Source: Macrotrachela quadricornifera (Eukaryota; Rotifera; Eurotatoria; Philodinida; Philodinidae). From it: 64,000 bases of DNA. Made by a program: the position numbers and the translations under genes. Location of the stretch: assembly GCA_022393335.1 (NCBI GenBank), contig JAJEKB010020660.1, positions 294,648-358,647 on the forward strand. Reading direction: 5' to 3'. A model generated the notes under the pieces. That model was given only the letters and a program-made list of their open reading frames with translations. It was not told where the DNA came from and searched no databases. Each line of letters begins with the position of its first letter. Position 1 is the first letter of the stretch. This document shows, in pieces, positions 24,506 to 35,878 of the stretch.

Positions 24506-24833
24506 CATCCTATTCCGCGATGTTGCACATTGCGGAACTAGTTCCGCCTCAAAAATCACTTCCACCGATTCCGGAATTGGATCAAACTGTAACACAATAT
24601 GATTCCGGAATTAGTGGAATCGGTACTGATTCCGGAATCACTCAAGTTTAGTATTGCCGGTGCAGAATAATGTGAAACATTAGCGAGCAATTCCAGAAAT
24701 GGACGGAATTACTTGGAATAGTTGCAATTGGTTTCGGATATCCTAGGTATTGGTGGAATTGATTCCGAAATCGGCGGAATCAGTTCCCTAGACGGAACTA
24801 ATTCCCTAATGTTCAACATCGCGAAATAGGATG
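24506..24833. mobile_element. 328-bp MITE with ~23-bp TIRs, rich in TTCCGGAAT
   Basis: The ends are inverted repeats: CATCCTATTCCGCGATGTTG on the left and the complement CAACATCGCGAAATAGGATG on the right, two mismatches in 23. The interior repeats GATTCCGGAAT and GGAATTGATTCCG many times in both orientations, so the whole element could fold. No coding capacity. Target duplication not evident. Confidence 0.75.
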
Positions 24834-25259
24834 ACTGCTCGTATTACCTAATCATGGAATGACCTTGAACGAGTCACTAACGGCTGTTTATCTCGCATCG
24901 CTCATCCTATAGCATGCTGATTACAATGTTGACATACCATATAGCTCCTGTAGCTGGTATGTGGTTAGTCAGTGTGTATGGGAAGCCCAAGTAATTGAGC
25001 GAGAAGAACTCTGCGTCAGGCTGGCCTTCTTGCCCAGAGCTGCAACTAGCAATAGTTATAGGAAAAATATCGGGCAAAAGAAAATGTCCTTGGACATCAT
25101 CCTATACTGAAAAGGTAGCCAAAAGGAGGGGAGAAGGTATTCTTCTTCCTCGTCTCTATTTGATAAAATTCTAACAGAGTATTGAATGTTCCATTTGAAT
25201 ATAGGTTACGTTTCTGATGTAATTTTTATCATAAAATACATTATATTAGTTTACTGAAC
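24834..25259. other. 5' flank of the HEPN-TPR-Sel1-MYND gene
   Basis: No gene. It presumably holds the promoter of the gene starting at 25260; no clear TATA box can be singled out in this AT-rich DNA. Confidence 0.3.
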
Positions 25260-28200
25260 ATGTCAAATACGCCCAATAATGTTCGTAATTATTTCAAGTT
25301 AGAACTCTTGATAGCTCGTTCAAGTATTATATTGCGGCAGCTATTCAAAAATCGTTACTCTCTTCTCAATATTGGAAAGGCCTGGGATGATTCACCCACT
25401 TGCGGAAGCAATTATTTTGCCAATTTTATCGCCAAAAATAAACGGCTCAGTTTAACACCCGTACAAAAAACAACCGTTTCCAATGGTAATTCAAATGATT
25501 GGGACTTAACTACACTTACTGCTCTTCTTCTCGACATGCATCGTCCTAAATCACTAAAACTAACTCAAGAACAGCAACTTGACAATGAAGATAAACTTCT
25601 GAAACAATTAAAAGATATTCGAAATAAGTTAGCTCATCACCCAACAAAATCCATTGATGATGCTGAGTTTAATCAGTTATGGAATGATTTAACTACTATT
25701 CTATTGGCATTTGGTGATGACAACAACGGACTTGATAAAGTCAAAAATGACGGCGTGTTCGAATCATCGTCACAATCAATCAATGAAGAAAATGTGATAG
25801 AAGCAAAACGTCTAAACTCACTTGGTACACAAGCACACAAAGATAAAAAATATTCTGATGCTATCACATTATTCACAAAAGTAACGATTTTAGCGGGTAT
25901 TCCTGATCATGATCGTGCTGTTTTCTTTTCCAATTTGTCTTCAAGTGGTCTAGCACTATATGAACAACAATCAGGTCTACCGAAAATGTTTGTATTCAAC
26001 AATCCGATGGATGAACGCTATCGAGCACTGCTAGATGCTAAACAATCTCGAAATCTTTGGCCAACATGGTGGAAAGGACATTTTCGTGTTGGTAAAGTAT
26101 ATGCCCTCTTGAATGAACATGAAAAAGCTATCACTTCTTTTGAACGAGCGTTCGCTCTTGATCCTACAAATATTGGAATACGAAAAGCATTGGATGAAAG
26201 CCGAATGATACTAGGTCGACAAAGGCGACAGGAACATCTCGATCCGAGATTGAAACCAGCAACCGTGCACGAACAATTAAATGAAATGCAGAAAAAACTG
26301 GGAACAAGTCCGAAATATGTACGTATGGCTCATGATCTGCTTTTTGAAGTAGATCCGGCTGCAGCTGATGTTGTGAAAGGACATGAATACGAACACGGAG
26401 ATATTGATGTTAAACAAGATTATGAACAAGCTGCTAAATATTTTGAGAAAGCCGCAAGTGAGGGCAATGCTGAAGGAATGTATAATCTGGGTCGATTAAC
26501 CGATCTCGGTTTGGGTGTAGAAAAAGATCATGATCTAGCATTCAAACTATTTCAACAAGCAGCTTCACAACCATCACAACATCCTATATTTAAGGACAGC
26601 CCTAATCTGGGTGTAGCTGAAGCTGAACATGCTCTAGGACTTAGATATGAAGAAGGTGTGACCATTCCCAAAAATATGGCAACTGCCGCGTACTGGTATC
26701 AACGTGCTACTGATCATGGTTGTGCTCAATCAGCCAATAATTTAGCTCTATTCTATCTGCATGGTACTGGTGTCGATCAAGATCTTGATAAGGCTGAACA
26801 ACTTCTCCAGCTGTCAGCTCGAGGAGGTGATCCGAATGCCATGTTGACATTAGCAAAATTCTTGTTTACGAAAAACGATATTCAAATGGCAAAGATTTGG
26901 TATGATCGAGCGTGTGAATCTGGTAATATTGCTGCCCAAACAGATCGTGATAACTTCGAGAAAGCTTTGCAAGAAAAGCAACAATCAATAAACGATTGCT
27001 CGCCTGATAAATTGCAAGCGATAAATACATTCAAAAATATCACTGCCTCCTTAAAGACAATCAAGTCAGTATATAAACAATCTAATCAACCAGATGTTTA
27101 TAATTATAATGTATTGAAAGAGCATGCTGATCGTGGTTCAATAACAACTAAAAAATTATGCGATGCTTTAGAACATTTTTCAAAAGCATTAAACATACTA
27201 ATACAATCGGAAATTTTAGTAGAAGAACAAGAAGACCAATTCGTACATGAACTTTCACAATGTTATCGTATTGAACATATTGTCGCTCGATTTCCAGGAA
27301 TAGAAATGCGAGAAAAGACTGGGAAAATCGTTGAACAGGTCCTTCATCGCTGCAATAAACTATCAGTAACTATGACTTCACAATTAGATGAAGATGCCCG
27401 ACTATGTTATTCTGTATTACACTTAGATTCGCATGACTTGATTGCTCAATTCCTCGTTTCATGTACAGAAAAGTATCCCAAATCAATTTGTTTTTTTGAA
27501 TTTAGCGCAGTAATATATGGTTGGTTATGTCGGTATGAAGATACTTTGTATTATGCTAATGCGGGACTGGAAATCGACCCAAAGTATACCGAACTATTGT
27601 ACTATAAAGCTGTAGCACTCCGTCTCATTAACAAGGACACAGATGAAACAATTGAAGCTTATCAAACATTTCTCGCACATGCGCCTAACGATCATCGTAA
27701 AGTGCCAGAGTCTTATTATGCTATGGCAACCTGTTATCTCCTACGCCATCCTAATGATAACGTATTAAATATGATTAAGACTATCTATCAGCAAGGTGAA
27801 GAAGCAGAAAAACTACAACTACCATGTTTTATGCCATATGATTCGAACAGTAAGATACTTATTAAAGGTCTGCTTGACGAGAAATATTTGCAATGTATAC
27901 GACCAGCTTCCGAGTCTAATCGTAAATCACAGCTCAATGACCTACATCGTATTGAAGTCATCAAAAAACATCGTCAATGGGAACGGAAAATGTTCGATAG
28001 CAAAAATGATCCAACAAATGTAACTATTTCCTTCTATCATCCATCACAAGTTAAGCAACCTAAAGCCAAATCATTAATCGGTCTCAAATCCGTTTCATTG
28101 AGAGAAATGAATCCAACAAAAGATCATATTTATGAAGGATATATTCTCTCTGTGACGATTATTGAAGAGGCTTTGTCATGGTCTCCATCCATTCATCTTG

Positions 28201-28553
28201 TCATTGAAGATGAACATCTTGATTGTGAACGAATGTTTATTTATGATTTCCACAAAGAACAAGGTGAATATTTAACTAGTAAAATCTTCACGATTGGAAG
28301 TAAAATACATATTATCAATCCATATTTACGATTAGGTGCCGATGATAGGAAACCCTTGATTCGTATTGATGACTATTCTTCAATTATCATGCAAAATGAG
28401 TCTGAGCGAGTGGTGAATATGTGTCGGTGCTGTGGAGAAGCAAATGCCCTACATGTTTGTAGCAGATGCAAACAAGCACGCTATTGTTCAAAAGAATGTC
28501 AAATAATGGACTGGAAAGTGTATGAACATAAACTGATGTGTGAAAGACGATAA
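25260..28553 (+). CDS. HEPN-TPR-Sel1-MYND multidomain protein
   Basis: An intronless 1097-residue protein from the ATG at 25260. Residues ~10-160 resemble the DZIP3-type HEPN domain, with RNKLAH (R121...H126, the R-x4-H motif of HEPN ribonucleases). Residues ~180-320 hold TPRs ending in a typical AITSFERAFALDPTN. Residues ~375-560 hold Sel1-like repeats (EQAAKYFEKAASEGNAEGMY, MATAAYWYQRATDHG, LDKAEQLLQLSARGG, MAKIWYDRACESGN). Further TPR-like helices run to ~830. A C-terminal MYND zinc finger at ~1055-1094 has C-x2-C, C-x2-C, C-x3-C and H-x3-C ligands. MYND and Sel1/TPR are protein-binding; HEPN may bind or cut RNA. The combination suggests a scaffold, possibly in proteostasis or RNA-linked stress responses, but the function is inference. 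No signal peptide or TM. The length and unbroken frame argue for a working gene. Confidence 0.88.
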   Translation: MSNTPNNVRNYFKLELLIARSSIILRQLFKNRYSLLNIGKAWDDSPTCGSNYFANFIAKNKRLSLTPVQKTTVSNGNSNDWDLTTLTALLLDMHRPKSLKLTQEQQLDNEDKLLKQLKDIRNKLAHHPTKSIDDAEFNQLWNDLTTILLAFGDDNNGLDKVKNDGVFESSSQSINEENVIEAKRLNSLGTQAHKDKKYSDAITLFTKVTILAGIPDHDRAVFFSNLSSSGLALYEQQSGLPKMFVFNNPMDERYRALLDAKQSRNLWPTWWKGHFRVGKVYALLNEHEKAITSFERAFALDPTNIGIRKALDESRMILGRQRRQEHLDPRLKPATVHEQLNEMQKKLGTSPKYVRMAHDLLFEVDPAAADVVKGHEYEHGDIDVKQDYEQAAKYFEKAASEGNAEGMYNLGRLTDLGLGVEKDHDLAFKLFQQAASQPSQHPIFKDSPNLGVAEAEHALGLRYEEGVTIPKNMATAAYWYQRATDHGCAQSANNLALFYLHGTGVDQDLDKAEQLLQLSARGGDPNAMLTLAKFLFTKNDIQMAKIWYDRACESGNIAAQTDRDNFEKALQEKQQSINDCSPDKLQAINTFKNITASLKTIKSVYKQSNQPDVYNYNVLKEHADRGSITTKKLCDALEHFSKALNILIQSEILVEEQEDQFVHELSQCYRIEHIVARFPGIEMREKTGKIVEQVLHRCNKLSVTMTSQLDEDARLCYSVLHLDSHDLIAQFLVSCTEKYPKSICFFEFSAVIYGWLCRYEDTLYYANAGLEIDPKYTELLYYKAVALRLINKDTDETIEAYQTFLAHAPNDHRKVPESYYAMATCYLLRHPNDNVLNMIKTIYQQGEEAEKLQLPCFMPYDSNSKILIKGLLDEKYLQCIRPASESNRKSQLNDLHRIEVIKKHRQWERKMFDSKNDPTNVTISFYHPSQVKQPKAKSLIGLKSVSLREMNPTKDHIYEGYILSVTIIEEALSWSPSIHLVIEDEHLDCERMFIYDFHKEQGEYLTSKIFTIGSKIHIINPYLRLGADDRKPLIRIDDYSSIIMQNESERVVNMCRCCGEANALHVCSRCKQARYCSKECQIMDWKVYEHKLMCERR

Positions 28554-29067
28554 AGACTATTAAATTTTCGCCAGTTTGTCGTGTCGTCCCAAAACAAAAC
28601 TACAGTTTCATAGAAAAAATATCTTTTGTTTTTCGTATTTGATGATTCAAATTGGTCATGAGGAACAACCATGTTATTCATGTAAGCTTGAATAGCTAAT
28701 CTTCTTGACTCAGTTGTTCGAAACTTTCTAGGAAATGTCTACAGTCGCGTGCGCCTTTATCACTTAGATGTAAACACATTTCCATTCATAGTTATTATTA
28801 TTGACATAGATCGATTTTGAAATGCTGTAACCGTTTCTTCTTGTGAAGATATTTAGTAAAAGATAAATCTCAATGTATTACTAAGTTTTTGAGAAAAAGA
28901 TAATAACTTACACTGATCATTTTGATCATGAACGGTCGACAGTAACCGTTGAGAACTGAGAAGACACATATTTGGCAACTTAAAACAGAGAGATGCTATA
29001 TTCATTATCACAACGTGTGTACATTCATTTTGAGTAATTTTATGACATCGATTGGAAAATAAAGACA
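28554..29067. other. Intergenic between the MYND gene and tRNA
   Basis: No gene supported; short frames here are chance. Confidence 0.4.
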
Positions 29068-29139
29068 AGCAGCGTGGCGCAGTGGAAGCGTGCTGGGCTC
29101 ATAACTCAGAGGTCGGTAGATCGAAACTACTCGCTGCTA
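29068..29139 (+). tRNA. Initiator tRNA-Met (CAT)
   Basis: Folds as a 72-nt cloverleaf without introns: acceptor AGCAGCG pairs with CGCTGCT, leaving the A discriminator. The D arm is GCGC-AGTGGAA-GCGT, the anticodon loop CTCATAA (CAT), and the T arm GGTAG-ATCGAAA-CTACT. The A1:U72 pair and the AUCGAAA T loop (A at 54 and 60 instead of T-psi-C) mark a eukaryotic initiator. Two details differ from the usual consensus: G30 faces U40, so the three consecutive G:C pairs of the anticodon stem are not all Watson-Crick, and position 33 is U. Internal boxes A (GTGGCGCAGTGG) and B (GGTAGATCGAAAC) are present. Confidence 0.95.
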
Positions 29140-29145
29140 TCTTCA

Positions 29146-29152
29146 TTTTTTT
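29146..29152 (+). terminator. RNA polymerase III terminator
   Basis: A run of seven T begins about 7 nt after the tRNA 3' end, as expected for Pol III termination. Confidence 0.7.
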
Positions 29153-29726
29153 GTCGATTTTTTCATTCGTTTTTGTAATAACACATTACCTGTCGAATAG
29201 TCACGAATGTAAAGTAAAGTGTTTTCGTTCTTTTCCTGTGCCTATCGATGACATATTATAAAAATCGAAGAATTATATTAAAATGAAAAGTATGGGGAAG
29301 GACGAATGGCTAGTGAATTTTTGGCTTGCAAATAACTCCACAGATTTTGAATGCAGTAAATAAATGACGATGCGTTGATAGAAATATCCAGAGATGCCGG
29401 TTTTTCCTAATTAATAATTGATAACTTGTTAATATTTTTGAGTCTAGCAAGTCTTCATACCTATGGGGATCAATTGTTTATGATAAAATTTATTGTGCCT
29501 TTTAGTAGACTATATATTTATGCGAAAATAGGTATGGTGAATACTACTGAGTTTGTAGAAAGATGATTTTATACCGTTGCTAAAGTTATGAAGCGAAAAC
29601 AAATAGGACGGATTATTACAACGGCAATGGCACATTTACTTGTGAGAAATCAGTTTGATTTTCATTCACTTAATAAAGGAATTTTTAAAGAACGAATTAT
29701 ATCTATCTATTAGTCACAAGGTTAAA
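29153..29726. other. Intergenic, no gene seen
   Basis: AT-rich; nothing recognised. Confidence 0.4.
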
Positions 29727-31005
29727 GAAGTGTCGCTTTTCCCATGCGTTATAGTCCCCCCCCCCCCGCTCGATTTCTTCCCTATTAATTATTTTTTTAT
29801 TGGGACTGATGTGAGGATACAAGATCACGAAATCATTCGATGAATTTTTTTACTGTTAGCAAAAAAGCTGATATTTTAAGAAAGAGTGGATTTCTATACA
29901 AAATCTCCCCAAAACAGTTAATATTTTGAAGTTTTAGTTATTAAAAATAGCTTTTGGTGAAAAATGAACATGATATTTAGAATCAGCATATCAAAATCTA
30001 CTGCAAACTTTATTTTTTAATATGAAATATTTTTATCAAAATTTTTCCCCGTACCCCCCCCCTCAGCCTTTTTTACTTGATAATTTATCCCTGTACCCCC
30101 TCTACGAGAATAAATTGTGATGGAAAATATTTCGCGATAAAAATTAAATATGATTCTGAATATGATATTTATTTTTCATAAAACGCAACTTTTAACAACC
30201 AAAATCTTGAAAAACTACCTGTTTTCTCGTATGTTTTGCTTCATAAATTTTTTCTCTTCAGAAGTTTGAATCCTATTAATAAAGATTGACATATTTTTTG
30301 CTTTGCTTTTTTTGTCGAACTCACATATGAAAAATGTGAGTGTAAGTTTTAAGTCGAAGTTTTGCGGATCCCCCTGCCCACCCCACCCATTACAGACAGC
30401 CTCCATTACAGGCACTCCCTGTTACAGGCATTTCTCTCCATTACAAACAAGCATGATACAGAAATTGGCTCGTATGTTTATTTAGGTGGGGTCCAATTGT
30501 TTATAGATATATAAGTTCCACATTTTAGTCCGAAAGGGACTGCGCTAACAAGCTATTTTTATTTGATAGGTTTTCTAAAGCTGCATTTGTGGTGAAAATT
30601 TCACTTTTTAGCTGAGAGTTTTTCTCAAGTTATAGATTAAACAATGTTTGTCATGCATTGAAAAATAAGTATTAAAAAGAGAATTTTTTATGATAGACAG
30701 TAGTCGTCAGTATAGTCATTGAATAAGATGATTATAATTTTATTTTGTAGAGAACCTTTCGTTGCATATATTGTAAAAATTTGGTTATTATTCATGCAAC
30801 TATGGATGAGATATTGGTCTTGACATACTAAGCGAGCCAATATCTATTGATAATGATCCTTCTACTGAAATATTGATTTTTTTGCTAAGAGTAAAAAAGT
30901 CCACAGAATGATTTCGTGCTCTTGTATCCTCATATCAGTCCTAACAAAAAAATAATTGAAAGGAAAGAAATTGAGCGGGGGAGGGGGGTGTATATGCGAC
31001 ACTTC
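29727..31005. mobile_element. Repeat element copy A with inverted ends
   Basis: The ends carry GAAGTGTCGC at 29727 and its complement GCGACACTTC at 31005. Further inverted matches lie just inside (poly-C at 29756-29768 against the G-rich tract at 30977-30988; GATGTGAGGATACAAGA against TCTTGTATCCTCATATCAG). The interior 29913-30290 and 30585-30985 is closely similar to 50393-51889 (copy B). About 290 nt (about 30296-30585), absent from copy B, include four imperfect CATTACAG-type units at 30388-30450. No transposase frame: non-autonomous. Confidence 0.65.
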
Positions 31006-31377
31006 CTTTCGTTCAAGTTCATCAGTTCATTAAAAACTTCTGATCATTTTACTTATCCCTATCAGACGACAACTCAGTGAAAGGTTTATAGATTGTTCTG
31101 AAATTTTCAGAAGCAGAAATTGTACTATTGAAAATTGGCACATTTATCATGAGTGAATCAATATGTGTAAATTTAAGTATTTACTTATATATGTATATAT
31201 AGGTAGATACTTTTAATTATAAGTATCGAGAAAGTTAATCCAAATCTTTTCTCTTTATTCTTAAAGAATAATAATAGATATTTAAATAAGCAGAAAATAG
31301 TTCGGTTATTTGTAAAAGTCTTTCTTTTTTTTTAAGACAGTGCAACTTGTGTTTTGAACCGATACCAAGGGAATACA
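31006..31377. other. 3' flank of the AA9 gene
   Basis: No gene; AT-rich sequence between repeat copy A and the AA9 stop codon. Confidence 0.35.
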
Positions 31378-32968
31378 TTAGCCGCTCCACACCGCCTATT
31401 AATACCAGTGAGAATTGAAAGAGAATTTTTCATTAAGAAAATGGAAAACTTACTGGTCCAGGTTGCGTGTAACTAGTCGGCTTAGGATAGGAATACGGAT
31501 CGAAGATGATGCCAGGTTCCTGAAAATAAAACAGTTGAATTCAATGAAGAAGAAATATACATTCTTTTTTCGCTTGTATTAACCCACGAACATGTTTTTC
31601 TCTACGATACTTTTTTTTCATTAGTATAGGCATACAAGAAAGACTCGTTAGATGGCTTAACCTTTGTGAAGCAAAACGCCAGTACTTCAACAATTTAAAA
31701 TTACTAGTGACCATATCTTGTATTTATAATTATTTCACATTAATGCTAGTTTCGAAAATAATTAACGATCATTCTCAATTTTTTCAAAGAGACATTATTC
31801 AATCCTAAAATTTTCTTCATAATTCCTATTTCGAGAAATTCCTAAACTGATATTAAATTTTAACTTTAGTAATATTTCTATTGTGTCCAAAACTATTCCG
31901 TGCTTTGCTCTATAATTCAATATACTAGTTGTATTGTTTTTCAAAAAGGCGTCTCTATTACCTAGAGGATAAAAAGGATTAATGAAAGGAAAACATGTAT
32001 CTCTTCAAATTAGTTCCCTTGTTCGCACGAATTCATTTTCGATTTGGCGATTGTCAGTAAAAAGAAACAAGAAGTATGTACATACATAGCCAGTATACAC
32101 TCCTGGGATCGAAACCAGAGGCCCTGGAGAACCATTTCCACCGTTTGTTACGTCTAATTGTGCGCAGGCGATATAAAACTGAGCTCCACCATAATAATAG
32201 GCGTCGTGCAGGGCGATGTGCTCGACACGTAGGAGATACCTAAAGTGATTCATTTCAAATAATCTAATATGTCAAGCCATACGTACTGCCCGGTCGGGAT
32301 GTTCTTTGGAATAGTGAAGGTGATGCTAGGCAACACTGCAAAGAAAGATGATTAGTGAATGAAAGGTTTATGTTGACTCACTATTAGCGCGGAATGTTGG
32401 ATAATCAGTTCCAGTTGGGTCGGCATCGGCGGGGATCTCAAAAATTTTGAACCATACGTTGCCAGAGCCGTCGAAGTCAGTGACTTTGCCTGGTGCCTTA
32501 GCCATATAGACATTGATAACCTGTCACAAACACGTAGTAATTCAAACATCTCACTTTCAAAATAACATTATTTACTCCTATATGGTAGAGAACATTATCG
32601 GTGTTGAAAGTGATTTTACTGCCGGCCTCGATAGAGTAAACGTTTGGAGCAGTTCCCCCAGCACCATTAAAGCATCTGAAGTTAGTATCATGTACATTTT
32701 GAATCTAAATGAAAATTCATTTACTTAGTCAACATGAGTGAAACTGGTAGATAAACTGACAGGGTTACGTGTTTGATAATTGTCTGTTCTGCGAACAACA
32801 CTCCAGTCAGGTGTCTGATTGACAGAAGGCCAGCAATCTAATTGGTATGAGAATGAAAAAAGTAGGGATTTGACGAAATGAGTATTTTTCTTGTAACTCA
32901 CAGTGTGCGCATACATCGGAGACCCATGCAACGACGAGTAAAACAACAACAAGCTTGCTATAGAACAT
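31378..32968 (-). CDS. AA9 (GH61-type) lytic polysaccharide monooxygenase, 8 exons, secreted
   Basis: Exons on the minus strand: 32968-32902, 32837-32761, 32704-32576, 32520-32382, 32335-32287, 32239-32086, 31519-31454, 31395-31378. All seven introns are GT...AG (46-64 nt, except one of 566 nt) and the phases join into one 232-residue frame ending in TAA. Residues 1-21 are a signal peptide ([21 protein letters not shown]) so that the mature protein begins with His22, the copper-brace N-terminal histidine. His89 (DNVLYHIG) is the second copper ligand. H165 (VEHIALH), Q174 and Y176 (GGAQFYIAC) fit the AA9 axial tyrosine motif. Further matches are [45 protein letters not shown] and the tail [14 protein letters not shown]. 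By family it oxidatively cleaves cellulose or other beta-glucans. AA9 is typical of fungi, so a transfer origin is likely. The second intron uses a GTCAGT donor, chosen because it restores the frame and the family alignment. No carbohydrate-binding module is present. Confidence 0.9.
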
Positions 32969-33631
32969 CGAGGAATGATGGGAGCAGTATATACGCCTAT
33001 CGAATAAATAGTAGTAGTGATTGTGGGGGTGAATCGATATTGCTGATATCTGTTCTCACTATTTTGTGTTCTCAAATAAAATTAAGAATAACTGACAACC
33101 AAACAATAAGGAGAAAAGAAAAAACAATGTACACCTGCATAAAAATATAAATGAGAGATAAGAGCAACCAGTATGTGTGAATGTAATAAAGGCAAAGCCA
33201 TATGTGCCTGCATGAATGGAGCCAAACAATGATAGTCCATTTCCTAAAGGTGATGGCAGCTTTAAAATACTGACAAGACAATTCTAGTTACTAGGAATGG
33301 TTGAAGTCAGAAATTTTGAGTCTTATTCTAATTAAAAACTAACTTCCTTATTTTGATGGAAAACATCTTGTGAGGGAACATATTTAGATGGTTAAGGCGT
33401 TTAGAGCCCATATTTTGGCAATAGATAGACCTCGATGAAGTATGAAAAACCTTCAGAGGATTCGTACGCTCACGCCTTTATTCGCGACATATTCAAATCT
33501 CAAGATGTATACAAGGAGAGACTCTAATGAAAAATGATCGTTTTTGAAGAAAAGTAGAGTCTGAAGGTGGAAATTTTTTAAATTTTCGCGTACTGCTTGT
33601 ATAACCTGCTCTGGGTTAAGAGTTAGATCAT
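32969..33631. other. 5' flank of the AA9 gene and gene-less sequence
   Basis: No supported gene. A 74-codon minus-strand frame at 33453-33677 (…TLNPEQVIQAVREN…) looks somewhat protein-like but matches nothing I know and may be a fragment. Confidence 0.3.
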
Positions 33632-33896
33632 ATCTTATCTGTACCACTTCTACTCGTTGTATATCAATTATTAACACAATGTCCTGAACTAATTAAATTT
33701 GAATTAATATGTACTGGTTTAGAATATGATGAAGATTTTTATCAAACATCATATAATTTTTAAGAAGATTGTACGAATATACTTTTTTGGATCGAACGAA
33801 TTGTTACTATTACAGATGATGAAGATCAGTCAAGTCATAATTGTTGTTCTGACACTGTAGCTCGATTTAATATAAAAACAGTAAATTTCATATAAA
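33632..33896 (+). pseudogene. Fragment of an unknown protein, one stop
   Basis: The plus strand reads as coding-like sequence (LLLVVYQLLTQCPELIKFEL..., then a TAA near 33761, then EDCTNILFWIERIVTITDDEDQ...), ending at a stop near 33894. No start is visible. The LTQCPELIKFEL part vaguely recalls leucine-rich repeat units of F-box proteins, but this is weak. Probably a decayed exon. Confidence 0.35.
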
Positions 33897-35878
33897 ATTT
33901 TCATTTTTTTTTTCTAATATGAAAAGAATAATTTTAAATCTAGTTAGTAGTTTTCCTTCCTATTCTAATTTTAACCACAGTTATTATTTTATATAATTAA
34001 TGGTTTCGAATAACTTCTTTGTAACTTAGATTTTGCCCATGAGGACTCATCGGAAAATTAACCCGTCCAGTTCATTCGGAGTTCTGTAATAAATAATTAT
34101 GACTTTTGTATCCAAATATTCATCGTTTTCGTACATTGGTTGGCTATTATTCTTTACAAAACATAGTATTTGAATTGGACATAGTATAATGTTCCAGTAT
34201 GCTATATAAAATATACGTTTTCTTTTTCTTTAAGTCAAAATAACTAATTGGACAAGACTGAATTGTATATTTATTATTTAGTTAAAAGTTTATCTTTAAC
34301 TTTTTTCTTTCCATGAGTTAAATTATTAATGCTATTATTTATTTGATTCAGTTTTAATCTCAAATGTGTTATTACCTTTTTATTGTCACTTTTGTATTCA
34401 TAGTAAAAGGTAAGAATTTGAGAAAATTATATTAGATTCCAAAAAACATTTTATAATCAATCAACTTGTATGAATATGGGTTTATCTAGTCAGATAAATG
34501 ATGATATATTATATTTTAAACAAAAATTGATCAAAGAATAAAAAACGATAATATCAATTATTTTTATGATCTTGTTTATTTTATTTGTACTGCCTCTTTG
34601 AAATGCATTAAAATGCAAACTTTAATTAAAAATTAACGAAACTATATTTAAAATGAAAATAATTCAATTTTGCACAATGTAAAACTTAAACTCTCATAAT
34701 TGAGCCAATGGTTGAAATCTCGTTCAGATTTCATATCCAATATATACTGCTGATATTTCCATCAAACTATTTTGGAACGAACATTTAACCCTTTCCGACT
34801 AGACATTGTCAAGTGGTAACATTTTCTCTTAGAAAAGTACGGCATTTTTCAAATAGCCGACCGAAAAGGGTTAAAAATATGAATGTAAATTTTAAGGTGA
34901 AATTATCCTGCTCTCCCCATCTCTTACGCACAGTTGCCACTGAATATGATCAAATCCGATATATAAATCACTTTGTTTAGTTGCGCTAATTTTCATATTA
35001 TTTGTATCTTATTTTATAATAACATATTGGAATAAATAATATAAATAATTGTTGTATTAATAAAGAAAAAGGAACAAAGATTATTATTAATTCATTATTA
35101 ACTGATATGATTAGAAAAGTTTTGTTTATGCATCAAAATATCTTGCAAAATTGAATAGAGAATGTGTGCGTCAATGTCGAGAACGAAATCGATGAGCAAA
35201 TATTAAAGTCAAGTACAAGAACAAAAACGAAAATATAGGAAAGTACATAGAGTAAATAATGTTTATAATGAATATTTGTAGTAACGATATGTAGAGATTA
35301 GTTTTGATATTATTGACAGATTTTTTTTCTAATAAACTTATCTGGTACGTTATTCGAGAAAATTGCTTGTAGATATCTATTAGCATTTGTATGTTATTAA
35401 ACGATTACGAAACTTGCTAGTGGGAGTATCGGATATAAACATATTTCGTATGACTAGAAATAATATTTAAAATATCCAACTATAAAGAAATTTTTTATCG
35501 TAATATGAATCATTCTTTCTTTAATGAGGAAGTGACGGCAAACACAAATGAAAAAAATAAACAAAATGTCGATAAACATGATTACGAAAAAGCAAAACGC
35601 AAGCAATAATATCTATAATACATATCCTTTACACGTCATAATTACATTGTGCAATAGGTGATGCATGACTTTATATACATTAATGCATGTATTAGTTGGA
35701 AAAAATATATATATAAATATGATAGATGAATATTGATCAAACAAAAAATTAAACGTATTTATAATAGCTTGGAAATTTCTTTTGTAAGTACATATCATTA
35801 TTCAATTTTATTGTGTAGAGAAAAGTTTTTATTTTATTTTGAATTTCAATATTTAAATAGATAATATTTGAAATCACT
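33897..35878. other. Gene-less AT-rich stretch
   Basis: About 2 kb, very AT-rich, no supported gene. The last part precedes the ART-TPR paralogue at 35879 and should contain its former promoter. Confidence 0.4.

Noticed and set aside
32725..32728. Premature TAA in the AA9 gene after THVD
   Set aside because: Using the donor GTCAGT at 32760 and acceptor at 32705 places the TAA inside a 56-nt intron and restores the family alignment ([12 protein letters not shown]).
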